Origin: Brachypodium distachyon
Taxonomy: Eukaryota > Streptophyta > Magnoliopsida > Poales > Poaceae
Direction: 5' to 3'
NCBI RefSeq assembly: GCF_000005505.3
Contig: NC_016134.3
Span: 21,900,584-21,964,583 of the forward strand
Length of the DNA stretch: 64,000 nucleotides
Shown: positions 40,169-51,101 of the stretch, one piece after another
How the letters are laid out: every line of letters begins with the position of its first letter
How positions within the stretch are numbered: position 1 is the stretch's first letter
Made by a program: the position numbers and the translations under genes
The notes under the pieces: generated by a model
The model's database searches: none
Seen by the model: the letters and a program-made list of their open reading frames with translations, nothing else
Told to the model about the DNA's origin: nothing

Positions 40169-42373
40169 ATGGCGCCCCCCACCACCAGGAAGGGAAAGGA
40201 AGGGAAGGCCCCAAAGAAAGTGGCGGCCAGCTAAAGTGAGGCGGCCGCCAAGGCCGCCGCCGACAAAGATCAGAAGAAGCGGGCGATGAGGGCCACGCTC
40301 GCCTTCTACCGGCCCGGCTACAACGGCGAGGCGCTGGCCAAGATCCGGCACACCGTTGCCTCCGGGTTCAACGAGCACAGGGAGACCCTAATCTTCCCCG
40401 CGGGCGCCGACCACCAGGAAAACGACTTCTGGGTGTTCGGGCGCTTCATCCTCATCGGGTTCGTGCTGCCGTTCTCCCTGTTCCTCCACTCGCTCATGGA
40501 GTCGTACCAGCTGCGGGTGGCACAGCTCCACCCCATGTCCCTCTACCTCCTTGCCACCTTCCAGTTCCTTTGTGAAGCATTCGTCGGAGTAATGCCGTCG
40601 GTGGCACTGTTCCGACACTACTTCTACCCCCGCATCGACAACACAAATGCGATGTCGTCGGGGGTGGTGTTCCGCGCCCACGACCGGATGAAGTCCGAGT
40701 TCATCGTCCGGTCGAAAAGAAGATCGAGAAGGAATGGCGATGCGACTGGTGCTAGGTCCGGGTGGAAGACCCCGAGCAGTTCATTTACTCGCCCACCGAG
40801 CTGCCGCAACCCAACGGCGGCTGGCGGGATCGGTACCACCGTGACGCCGATCTCTCCCTCATCGTGAAGAAAATCATGGCCTTGCGGCTAGCGGGGCTCA
40901 CCGTCGTTGACGTGGCGCGCACCTTCATTAGCCGGCGCGTCGCGCCGCTCCAACTGCGCTCCTGCCCCGCGTGGATGTACACGGGGTCCGGGGACAGGAC
41001 ACGCCTCCACTGCGAGGGCGTGGACCGGGAATCTCTCCAGGTGTGGGTGAAGGGGATCTCCGGCGAGGACGTCCCCGCCACGGGGTTCCCGCCAGGGGTT
41101 ATCTCCCTCCACGCCAGCGTTCCGGGGCTGAATGACATCATCGCCTCCTTCCCGCCCTGCAACGAGTGGGGGCTGATGGATGACTCCCCTACTCGGACCC
41201 CCGTGCTCCTTCGCTTGCACCTCGCGGGAAGCAGGTGTTGGAAGAGAGCGGGGGCGAATCGGAAGTTAGCTGGCCCTCCTTTTCGTCCTCAGACGACGAG
41301 GCAGGCCAGCTTGCCACGACCCAGGTAGTCGTCCCCTTGGATGACGAGGAGGAGGACATCGACGACGCGCCCCTGATTGTGCGCAGATCAAGGGCGCACG
41401 CAGTGGCGGCGGCGGCGGCATCCGCCTCTACGGTGGCTACCAGCTCCGCGACAGCGGCCAACTCGGCGGCGGCCGCCGGCACCTCTGCGAGGACCACCCC
41501 TCCTGCGGCGGCAGCCGGAGCCATGATGGTGACCACTCCGGCAGCCGGATCCAGCAACCCGGTGGCGACCACCCCCGCAGCAGCTGCCGGAGCCGTCGCG
41601 GCAGCCACACCCGCAATGGCCGCCGACGCCGTGGTGGCTCCTTCGACGGTTCCCGCGGTGCCCCGGGCCGCGGCACCCTCACGGGAACCCACGGCCCTGC
41701 CCGCTCGAGGGGTCTTCCGGGGCTTCGCGCTCCGGCGCAACCCCCCGAAGGTCGATTCGTCGGCAAGCGCCGGCAAGAGGGGAAGGGACGATTCTCCGCC
41801 TACCGCGCCGAGCAAGAAGGTGCGCACGGACACCAGCAGCGGTGCCGACCCAGCCGACTCTGGGGCTAGTGGCGCCGCCACCGCATCCGCCGGCGACCCA
41901 GCCCCGATGGAGATGGCGCCGGCAACAGGTACGGCACCCTCCTGCTTACTTACCTGCACTTTCATTTGCTAATTAATCCTGCAACTGTACCTTCCTTTTC
42001 CGTAGGCGACGCTCTACCCGCAGCAAACCTTCCGGGGACACCTGCCGGGACGGAGGAGGAGGGGGAGACTCCCCCTGCAAGCCCAGCGGTCCCGCAAGGT
42101 AATCATTCAGAGCCCCCGCGTCTGCCTCCGCGCAACTCGTTTAGCTTCCCACTTCTCATACTTCTCGCAGTTGCAGGCCCAAGCACACCCACACCGGAAG
42201 CGGGCGCTACGGTGGTTGACCTCGACTCCGACGTCGAGGTTGCGGGGACGGCGGAGGAGCCAGAGGTAGTCCCCACGACAAGCCCTGCTGCGCTGGCTGC
42301 ACGGGAAGCGCACTCCCCCTGGAAGCGTCCTTCTAACACCCCGGCCACATGCAGGTTTCGGGGCCACACTTAG
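40169..42373 (+). pseudogene. antisense ORF of Tat element (putative gypsy type transposon domain, PF04195-like)
   Basis: The ORF runs opposite to gag-pol. It starts MAPPTTRKGKEGKAPKK at 40,169 and is stopped by TAA at 40,232, but continues in the same frame through ATLAFYRPGYNGEAL and the conserved hydrophobic core (YQLRVAQLHPMSLYLLATF; FLCEAFVGVMPSVALFRHYF), the region I recall as PF04195. A frameshift near 40,715 and a TAG near 40,753 precede PEQFIYSPTELPQPNGGW and LSLIVKKIMALRLAGLTVVD. After another shift near 41,230 there is a long Ala/Pro/Thr-rich segment with an acidic patch and a basic KRGRDD. Two GT-AG introns are likely: 41,929-42,005 and 42,099 to about 42,176. Its function is unknown. 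The ORF is now broken. Confidence 0.75.
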
Positions 42374-42559
42374 CGAGGCAGCGTTCAGTTAGGTTTAGTT
42401 CTCAGAGAGTCTATCGTCCAGGTTCAAACACTTAGCTTTTCGTTTGGTCTCGTGCTCGGTACGCCTGCCGGAGGTGCGCCTAGTACGTTGCCCTTGAGAG
42501 AGCCTGTTTGAGGGATGCGGCAGAAAAGCCACGGCCGGATCGCCGCTGGCGACAAGCGC

Positions 42560-43270
42560 TGATGTTGATGCTCCCGCCGCGTCTCTGCAGCAACCCTCGC
42601 CTTTGGAAGAACCCTTGCTTTCGGGGGAACCTGTTCCGAGGGGTGTAGTAGGGACGCCGTGACATCCTCGCCACCACCGACAGACGCGGGTGGCGAAGAC
42701 ATCACGGCGTCCCCGCAGCAGCCCTCGCTGCTTGGGGAAAGTCTTCCTGAGGGACGCGGCAGGGACGCTGTGGGGGGCCGGAGGAACAGAGAACGCCGGC
42801 ACCAGCGCCATCATAGCGTCCTCGCGACGACCCTCGCCTCTGGAGGGGTGCGGCAGGGACACTACGGCAGTGCACCCGTCGACGCTGAGCGCTGATGGCA
42901 TGCACTACCATAGTGTCTCCGCGGCAACCCTCGCTCCTTACGGAGATACCCTCTGGAGGGATGCGGCAGGGGCACTGCGGCAATGCACCTGTCAGCGCTG
43001 AGTGCTGATGGAATGCACCACCACAGTGTCTCCGCCGCAACCCTCGCCCCGGAGCCGCTCGCTAGAGGAGGTGGGGCAAGGACACGGCGGCGGTGCACCT
43101 GCCGGCGCCGAGCGCTGGTGGGATGCACCGCCACCGTGTCTCTGCGGCACCCCTCAGAGTGGGCTCGGTGGAGGGATGCAGCAAGGGCGCGACGGCAGTG
43201 CACCCGTCGGTGCTGGGCGCGGTTGGCATGCACCACCATCGCGCCTCTGCGGCTCCAGTCGCCTTCGCAG
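42560..43270. repeat. GC-rich minisatellite, ~7 units of 98-125 bp
   Basis: The anchor phrase GTGTCTCCGCGGCAACCCTCGC recurs with changes at about 42,578, 42,706, 42,814, 42,911, 43,023, 43,135 and 43,239. Between anchors the phrase GCAGTGCACCCGTCGGCGCTG recurs too. Units are most alike in the centre. It lies between the end of integrase and the antisense ORF. Confidence 0.85.
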
Positions 43271-44068
43271 CCTCTTCCCTGGCTCCGCTCTGAGCCGTTC
43301 CATGGCTGGGACGCTCCTTTTATAGGCGCGCGCGGGGAGGGGGGGGGGCTTGCTACCACGCGCGCCGGGTCAACGCAGCATATGTGGCGCCCCGCCCCTT
43401 GGAGTGCGGTACGGTCTTCGCCACTCCGCATGCCAGGTTGCTGTAGCACACGTGGCGGCTTCCTCCTAAATCAGGGGCCTCGGAGTGCGGCGAGTCCCTC
43501 GTGATGCGGTCACTCCCCACCTCAAGGCGCTGCTACACGCCACGGCCTGCGAGCGGCCCACGAGCATTACAATGCGCAAGATTCTACCTTTACCCTACAC
43601 ATTAGATTCCTACCAAGCCCGAGATGCTGCAATTTTTTTTTTGAAATTCACAAAAACACAGAGCGGTATGGATAACTCTCCTGCCTCCAAGTCCCCGGGC
43701 ACAGAAGGGTCGATGCCAAACTTGGATGTGAGCACTTTTATTTCCCAGACGAAACGACTGCGTGATGCGCGTTGCGGGAAGCCCGGCAACTGCATGCCCC
43801 GTGCCGGAGCGATCCGGCAACGGGTTTACATTTTTGAGGCCCCGGCAGCCCCCTGCTCACAACCAAATATGAAAAGAAACTTCTGTGCACCTAGAGCAGG
43901 AGACAGAAGGAGGAGGGACATGCAAATAAACGAGGCAATCTTAAAATTCAGTAAAAAACACTTATCTTTATTCACAGTAACTAGTGGTTTAAATACGGGG
44001 GTTGCCCGGCTACACTAGTTCGAGAGGTATGCATCGATGGCATCACCTGAGGGTCGGGCTCCGCCGCT

Positions 44069-45460
44069 TCACGGGTAGAACTTGCGCAAATGCTCAATAT
44101 TCCAGCTATTTTGCACCGGCAAGCCTTCTTCGGTTTCCAGCCGGACAGCCCCCGGCCTGGTCACCTGCACTACCCGGAAGGGGCTCTCCCATTTTCGGAG
44201 TCAACTTGTTCCCGTCCTTCGTTCCTTGTATCCGGCGCAGGACAAGGTCTCCGTTCTCGACCCCCGGGGACGGACTCGCCTGTCGTGGTAACGACGGAGT
44301 CCCTGCTGGTAGCACGCGGCTCGCACAACAGCCCGGCATCAAAGCTCTTCGATGAAGTTCAGATCGTCCACCCTTTGCTCATGTTGGCTGGAGTTGCCGT
44401 ACGCGCGTACTCGGGGAGATCCGTGCTTGAGCTCGAGGGTCAGCACCGCTTCTGCCCCGTAGACAAGGGCAAAATGAGTTTCGCCCGTTGCCCGAGTAGG
44501 TGTGGTCCTGATTGACCACAGCACGGGCTGGAGTTCTTCGACTCAGTACTTCTCGTGGCCTTTGAGCTTGTCAAAGGTTCTCGTCTTGAGGCCCCGCAGC
44601 ACTTCCGCGTTGGCTCGCTCCGCCTGCCCGTTACTTCTTGGGTGAGCAACAGACGCGAAGTGTATTTTGGTGCCCATGCCCTCGCAGTAGGCCTGGAACA
44701 CCGCGCTCGTGAACTGCGTGCCGTTGTTGGTGATGATGCCGTTAGGCACACCAAACCGGCACACAATGTTCTTGAAGAACTTGATGGCCGTCTGGGCGGT
44801 CACCTTCCGCATTGGTTCCATTTCCACCCACTTGGAGAACTTGTCGATGGCCACGAGCAAGTACTCGTAGTCGCCAACTGCTCTCAGCAGCTTGCCGACG
44901 ATGTCTAGCCCCCAGACCGCGAATGGCCACGAGGACGGGATGGCCTGCAGGGCCTGCGCTGGTTGGTTGCTTTTCTTCGCATGGAACTGGCACGCCTCAC
45001 ACGTCTTCACTAGCTGCTCCGCGTGGGCCAGTAGAAACCGTGCCGAAACGCCTTGCCGGCCAGCGCCCGGAAGGCCACATGGTGGGAGCATGTGTCTCGA
45101 TGTATCTCCTCCAACAGTGCGCGCCCTTCGTCCTTGGGCACGCAGATGAGCTTGACTCCATTTGCACGCCTGCGGTAGAGGTCCCCATCCACCCCGGCGT
45201 ACATTTTGGCTTGCCGGGCCACTCGCTCCGCGACGACGTCGTCTTCCGGGAGGGCCTCTCCCTTCAGGTAGCAGGCGATTTCCACCGCCTAGGGAGGGGT
45301 CTCCCTGCCAACGCATGCCGCTGGACCCCTGCTGCTGCGGGGCTTCCTACGGTTGCCGGAGGGGCTTCCCCGGCAACCGGCTTGGGGGCGACTGAAGGCG
45401 CCGCCTGCTTGTGGCAGAACACCCCTGCCGGAGGCTTCCGGCATTCTGCTGCCATCTTGG
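44069..45460 (-). pseudogene. Tat element integrase pseudogene
   Basis: The 44543-45316 frame has the zinc-binding part (HRDTCSHHVAFRALAGKAF is in a neighbouring frame; CEACQFHAKK in this one) and the catalytic core (VWGLDIVGKL; GIITNNGTQFTSAVFQAY; NGQAERANAEVLRGL). The second catalytic Asp of the usual TDNGTQF is Asn here. The C-terminal part is in 44339-44524 (RTTPTRATGETHFALVYGAEAVL) and 44106-44342 (VLRRIQGTKDGNKLTPK), ending LRKFYP and TGA at 44,069-44,071. At least three frame breaks are present. Confidence 0.85.
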
Positions 45461-45499
45461 ACAGCTCGTAAGCCGTGAAGTTGTCCTTCCGCTTGACGT

Positions 45500-47173
45500 G
45501 CTCGAATCACAAACCCTTGAACTTGCGTTCTAGCTTGCGGACTTCCTCTACGTACGGTGCCATCTGCGGGCAGTCGTAGTCCTTGTTGACCTGGTTGATC
45601 ACGAGCTGGGAGTCCCCGCAAACGACCAGGCGCTTGATGTCCAGGGCGATTGCTGCCCGCAACCCGGCGAGCAAACCCTCATACTCTGCCGTGTTGTTAG
45701 TGGAGTTCGGAAAATCGAGTTGGATAGCAAACCTCAACTGATTCCTGTCGGTGACTCGATGACGACCCCAGCGCCAGCTCCCTGGAGGCTGAATGCGCCG
45801 TCGAAGTACAGGATCCAGTGGCCTTCGTCTAGGCTGGTCTCCGACTCCTCTTCTACACCCGTCGACGTCCACTCCGCGACGAAGTCCGCCAGGGCCGCAC
45901 TCTTGACGCTCTTGGAGTTGGCAAAGTGTAGGTCGAACTCTGACAGCTCCATCCTCCACTCGGCCACCCTCCCGGTGGCTTCACGGTTGGTGAGGGCTCG
46001 CTCAAGGCAGAACCCTGACACCACCGTGATGCGGTGCGCCTGAAAGTAGTGGCGCAGTTTGCGGGACACGAGTAGAATCCCCAGGAGGAGCTTCTGCACC
46101 TGCGGGTACCTCGTACGGGCGTCGCGCAGCACCGTGCTGACGAAGTACACCGGGTGTTGCACGAGCCGCTTGCGCTGTGTTGATGCTGCCGACTCGGGGG
46201 TGGACCCTAGGTCCAAGGCGGTTGCCGGGGGCCGCTCGGCCCCCTGCCCCGCAGCCTCAGTCCCCAGAACGTCTTCCTCCCTCTCGGCGACCAACACCAA
46301 GCTGACCACCTGGTCAGTCGCTGCCAGGTAGAGTAGCAGCGGCTCGCCCGACTTGGGGGCGACGAGGACGGGCGGCGACTTCTGGTACGGCTTGAGACCC
46401 TGGAACGCCGCCTCGGCCTCGGGGGTCCACTCTATCGGGCCCTTCTTCTTCATCACCTTGAAGAAAGGTAGGGCGCGTTCGCGCAACCTTGAGATGAAGC
46501 GGCCCAGCGCGGCAACGCATCCGTTGAGGTGCTGGACATCCTTCACCTTGCGGGGAGCCTCCATCTTCTCGATAGCTTCTATCTTCTGTGGGTTGGCTTG
46601 TATATCCCAGTGTGAAACCAAGAAACCCAGAAGCTGGACCGAGTCTACACCGAAGGTGCACTTCTCAAGGTTCAACTTGAGTTTGATCCTGCGGAGGTTA
46701 TCAAACGTTTCCCGTAGGTCATCAATCAGCGAGTCCCCGCGCTTCGACTTGATGATGATATCGTCCATGTAGGTCTCCACGTTGCGGCCTAGCTGGGGTC
46801 GTCGCAAACACTCGTGCAACGGGCGCTGGAATGTTGAGCCCGCGTTCTTCAACCCGAAAGGCATGCACGTGTAGCAGTAGCAGCCAACCGGGGTGATGAA
46901 CGATGTTTTCTCCTCGTCTTCGACCGCCATCTTAACTTGATGGTAGCCGGAAAAAGCATCTAAAAAGCTCAGCAAGTCACAACCAGCAGTGGAATCAACT
47001 AGTTGATCAACACGGGGTATAGGGAAAGGATCCTTGGGACATGCACGGTTAAGATCAGTAAAATCTACACACAGGCGAAGCTTACTCCCCGCCTTGGGCA
47101 CTACTACAGGGTTAGCTAACCAAGTGGGGTACAGAACTTTCCTGATAGCCCCTGCGGCCTTGAGCTTGTCCAC
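45500..47173 (-). pseudogene. Tat element RT, RNase H and second (archaeal-type) RNase H
   Basis: 45734-47173 is open for 479 codons: RT (VDFTDLNRACPKDPFPIPRVD; catalytic TYMDDIIIK, both Asp kept), gypsy RNase H (LLLYLAATDQVVSLVL; KLRHYFQAHRITVVS), then ADFVAEWTS and the start of a second RNase H (HWILYFDGAFSLQGAGAGVV). A frameshift at about 45,740 carries the second RNase H into 45507-45959 (NTAEYEGLLAGLRAAIAL; VVCGDSQLVINQVNKDY), so its three acidic positions are all still encoded. The upstream boundary with gag-protease is a stop near 47,355. Confidence 0.88.
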
Positions 47174-47356
47174 CTCTCGCTTGATGAAATCTTTGCGCTC
47201 CTGTGCTTATCGGAGAATCTTTTGCTTGACGGGGCGGGCGTCCGGGCGCACCGCGAGTCAATGCTCAATCACCTCCCTAGGGACTTTGGGAAGGTCCGAC
47301 GGCTCCCAAGCGAACACGTCGGCATTCTCTCGGAGGAAAGTGATGAGGGCGCTTTT

Positions 47357-49164
47357 CTATTCGGCAGTAAGGTTCGCACCGATGGTGACGGTGCGCTCCT
47401 TGTTCATGGCTTGGAGGGGCAGCTTCTTCACCTTGGCGGCCTCCTCCCGGAGCTTCTGGCCTTTGCCGAGGCACGAGCTCGAGCCTGCGCTTCCCCGGGC
47501 AAGCTCTTGCGGGGCAGCGCGGGCCTTCTTCGTTGCCAGGCCGTCACCCGGCGAGCCTTCGTCTCCGGCAACGTCCTCATCACCAGCGACGACTGCGGCG
47601 GCGGCCCTGACGACCTCGCCAACACACCAGGCCGCGTCCTTGAGGTCGCACCTGATGGAGAGGACTCCATAGACGGACGGCATATTCATCATGCCATAGG
47701 CGCAATGCGTCGCCGCCATGAACTTGAGCCTCGCTATAGCCCCCGACTCCGTAGCGAGGACCTGCTTCCCGCTGTGCTTGCGGGAACTCTTCTTCTGCGA
47801 GCCCTCTCCTATGCTCGCGACAGCCTTAGCTGCGAGTTCGGGAGCTAAGCGCCCTTCCTCGGCCATGGCACACTTGTGCGCCAGGGCGGACAGATCCAGC
47901 GTCGTCCGGATCCGATGCGTGCTCAGCTTCTCGTGCATCTTGGGGTCACGGACGTTGATGGCGAAGGTGTTGACGATGGCGGCAGCCTCCGCCTCTGGGA
48001 TGGAGTAGGAGAGACTGGAGAAGTGGTTGACGAAGCTCCGCAGCGTCTCCCCAGGCTTCTGAACTACAGTGTGCAGCTCCGCCATGGTTCCCGGACGCTT
48101 GTAGCCGCCCTGGAACGCGCTCACGAACTGCTCGCGCAGGCCCGCCCAAGTGGCCATGGACCCAACAGGTAGGCTGAGCAGCCAGGTTCTCGCTGATCCT
48201 TTCAGGACCATCGGGAACCAGTTGGCTCTGACCTTGTTGTTGGCGCCAATGGAATGCATCCCCAACGTGTCGGTCAGGAGGAAATCCTTGGGATTCACGG
48301 TCCCATTGTACGTACCAAGCGCGGGCGCTTGGAACTTCCGGGGCCATGTCACCCGCCGCAGCTCGCGCGTGAACACAGTGCAGCCGTCCTCGGGGCCCAC
48401 AGGCGCATCCTCCTGCTCCTGCGGGTGGTGGCCCTCTACCTCGTGCCGGCGCCGGCGCTCCAGGCACTGACGCAAATCCTCTTGCTGGTGGGCATTCAAG
48501 AGGCCGCGCGCGTCACCTCGCGTGACGGTGGGCGACGAGTCCGAGGACCCTCCGGGTCCCCGCCTCCCGAGCCTCCCTGCAGGGGAGGGTTTTCCCCCTG
48601 TCGCGAGGCGCGGGGCGCGTCTCCGCGCCCCGGATTCTGCCCGCGGCCTGAGCCTGCTGGGCCGCCTTCACCCTATGGCTGTTGGGCGGGGAGCGTGAGG
48701 AGCGCGTCCAGCTCCTCGCTCCATGGCTCGTGCGCTGGCGTGCCCTACTGCGGCTCGTATCGAACCATGACTCGCGCGGCGATGATGGCCTCCGCTGCGG
48801 TTCGCGCGGGAGGCAGCCGGTTTCCCGAGCGGCTGCCCTCCGCTCTATCCCCGGACGCACTCGGGTACGCGGGGTGCGACACCGTCGGCGTTGCTCGCGA
48901 CGCGGTATGCTCGTGGCGCAGCTGACGTCGTGCGTCTTCGGCCCGCGATTCGACTCGCTGGCCAGCGCGGGCGGCACCGTGGCCCCTCGCGCGACTGGCT
49001 CCGGCACTGGGAGCCGCCGGCTCCCTCAGTCGGTTGTCTGCCGACGGCTGAGGAGGTGGGGGTGGCAGCTGCGATTGCTGCACTCGTGAGGGGTGGCAGA
49101 CCGCGTGTGCCGCTGGGGCTTCACGCGGATCGATCCGGGGGTCACCAGCTCGCTTGAGAGGCAT
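47357..49164 (-). pseudogene. Tat element gag with deleted protease
   Basis: The polyprotein opens at 49,164 (MPLKRAGDPRIDPREAP) with a basic, Pro/Arg-rich N-terminus, shifts frame near 48,500 and continues in 47357-48499 with the retrotransposon gag domain (WFPMVLKGSARTWLLSLPVG; LREQFVSAFQGGYKRPG; ETLRSFVNHFSSLSYSIP). It then jumps from KHSGKQVLATES straight to LKFMAATHCAYGMMNMPS, the end of the protease region. No CCHC knuckle and no DTG/DSG active site is left, so an in-frame deletion is likely. Confidence 0.82.
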
Positions 49165-49251
49165 GGTGGTTGGCTCTGTCGTCGAGAAAGATAAGGCTGA
49201 TGTTGGTGTAGACGCTGCCGCCAGCAGTCACCGGCGAGCTCTCCTCACGCG

Positions 49252-49269
49252 CCCCTACCTGGCGTGCCA
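49252..49269 (-). other. candidate primer binding site of Tat element
   Basis: Directly inside the 5' LTR end (TACGACA on the minus strand) come two bases and then TGGCACGCCAGGTAGGGG, which starts with the TGG expected opposite a tRNA CCA end. The tRNA was not identified. Confidence 0.5.
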
Positions 49270-49271
49270 GA

Positions 49272-49770
49272 TGTCGTAGCACGGGGCCCCGACACCGGGG
49301 ATGCGCAGGCACCCCCTTTTAGGTTCGTCAGTGGGCGACGGGGATCGCTCGGGTGATCGCCGGCGAGGCCGATGCGAAGCCTGAGAACACACTAAGAACA
49401 CATGCACACACTTTTTACCCAGGTTCGGGCCATCTTGTGGTGTAAAACCCTACATCCTGCGCCGACCCCGCGGCTAGGGGTCTAACTCCTAAAAACTAGC
49501 CTTGGACAGTCACTGTTTGCCTGACTAGAACGGATAACGCCCCTCTTGTCGGCTCATTAAATGCGCCGTGCACCTCACTACTTGTCCTGATGACCCTGCA
49601 CATTGGGCGCCTGCCGCGCGCCAACGTGGCGCTACTGCTCTGTTCGCTCAGCCCCGTCCTCGTGGCGGAAACCTGTGCCCGGGAACGCCTCCTCCCGGCA
49701 AGTGCCTTCCCGGGAGGTGCCTAGGCGGGATTATTCCCCAACGCCCCGCTAGCCCCCCGGGCAGCCTGCA
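49272..49770 (-). repeat. 5' LTR of Tat element, inner part
   Basis: Matches the 3' LTR from its end (TGTCGTAGCACGGGG at 49,272) but lacks about 0.3 kb after 49,460, where the sequence jumps to GCCGACCCCGCGGCTAGG. It is interrupted at 49,770 by the solo LTR and resumes at 54,374 for a few tens of bases. Confidence 0.85.
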
Positions 49771-50400
49771 TGTAACATCACAGAATTTTTCCCATTTTGG
49801 AATGTTAAATAAAATAATTATTTAAAATAAAATATTGCCTTTGGAAATGTTTTGGGTTGTGAATTTCTGAAGGATTTGAAGTTTTTAAGACTTATTTACA
49901 TTTTTCCACACCATGTTTGAAAATTCAACAAAAGAGTGGATTAATATGACTATCCAAATTATACAACATGGTTGGGAGATTTATATAAGTTCAATATATT
50001 TTATTTGGAACCATTTGCATATTATGATTTTGTCCGGACTATTATTCGCATCTTAATAAATCCTATTTTCTTTTGAAGAATTTATTAGCACACTAAGTTT
50101 CCAATTTGGATGCCATGACCATTTGAGAGCATCGTTAGAATACTTAAATCGATTAGAAATGTTCTCCAACATTTATCTAAATGATAAAGAGAGGGAATAA
50201 TATGACTTTCCAAGTATATGGTTGGAAACATATTTAATGATGCACCTATGTTGTCTCAGATTTTTATTTTTGACATGTTAATTTTGTTTTCGAGAAAAAG
50301 TTGTCAAATATTTGAGAAGAGGATAACGTGACATCCTCTCGTGCAAATGTTATTCCAACATTTATTCCGTCGTTGAGAGTGGGATAACGTGACTTCCCAA

Positions 50401-50405
<5 letters not shown>

Positions 50406-50431
<26 letters not shown>
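50406..50431. repeat. (TA)n microsatellite
   Basis: About thirteen uninterrupted AT dinucleotides inside the solo LTR. Confidence 0.9.
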
Positions 50432-51094
50432 AAGCTATTTGGGAATTTAGTGAACCATGTAATTAATATGAGATTTTATTTGGAGTTCAACCCAATGGGG
50501 TATTTATCTAAGAAAGGTTTTTAGTGCAAAGTATGCCAACTCAATATTTTGTTGGAGTTTAAACTAATTATGAAACAAATGTTTCATAATAGATTTCAAA
50601 ACCTATTTTATGTATTACTTATAAAGCCCTAATGACATTTATATAAGCAAAAGTATTTTTATTTATTTTATTTTGAAAGGATTCAAGTCTCAAAAGTTCA
50701 CACTTTGGAGGATTTGAATTTATAAATTTACTGGAGTTTATTTGAACTTATTTAGAGTTAGGAATCAAAAGTTATTAATAAAAACATAAATGAAAAAAAA
50801 GAAAAGGAAAAAAAAAGAAGAGAATGGACCGACCCAACTGGGCCGGCCCATCTCCACCGAGCGGCCCAGCCCAGCCGAGCACAAGCTCTAAGGAAACTCT
50901 CTCCTTCCATATTTTCTTCCTTCGATTACTTTCCTTTCCGCGCGTCTCTCTCCAAAAGGAAACCATCATCCTCACCATCCCAGGAACTGATTCAGGAAAT
51001 CAATTTGAAGTTTCCTCTCATAATCGCAGTCTACAAAAGAGGCGCCCCGAATGTCGGGCGTCGACATCCACGCCCGTTCTCCCTCCTCGGCCAC

Positions 51095-51101
51095 TATAAA
51101 A
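51095..51101 (+). promoter_or_regulatory. TATA box inside the solo LTR
   Basis: TATAAAA in a locally GC-rich context, followed within about 30 bp by a pyrimidine-rich stretch (CCTTTCCCTCTCCTCTTCC) suitable as a start region. It probably defines the U3/R border of this LTR. Confidence 0.5.

Noticed and set aside
42395..43504. Several long ORFs on both strands in the minisatellite
   Set aside because: Open in many frames because of GC-rich repeats; no domain and the translations simply repeat.
48254..48925. Plus-strand ORF of 223 codons opposite gag
   Set aside because: GC-rich antisense shadow of the minus-strand gag domain, with no motif of its own.
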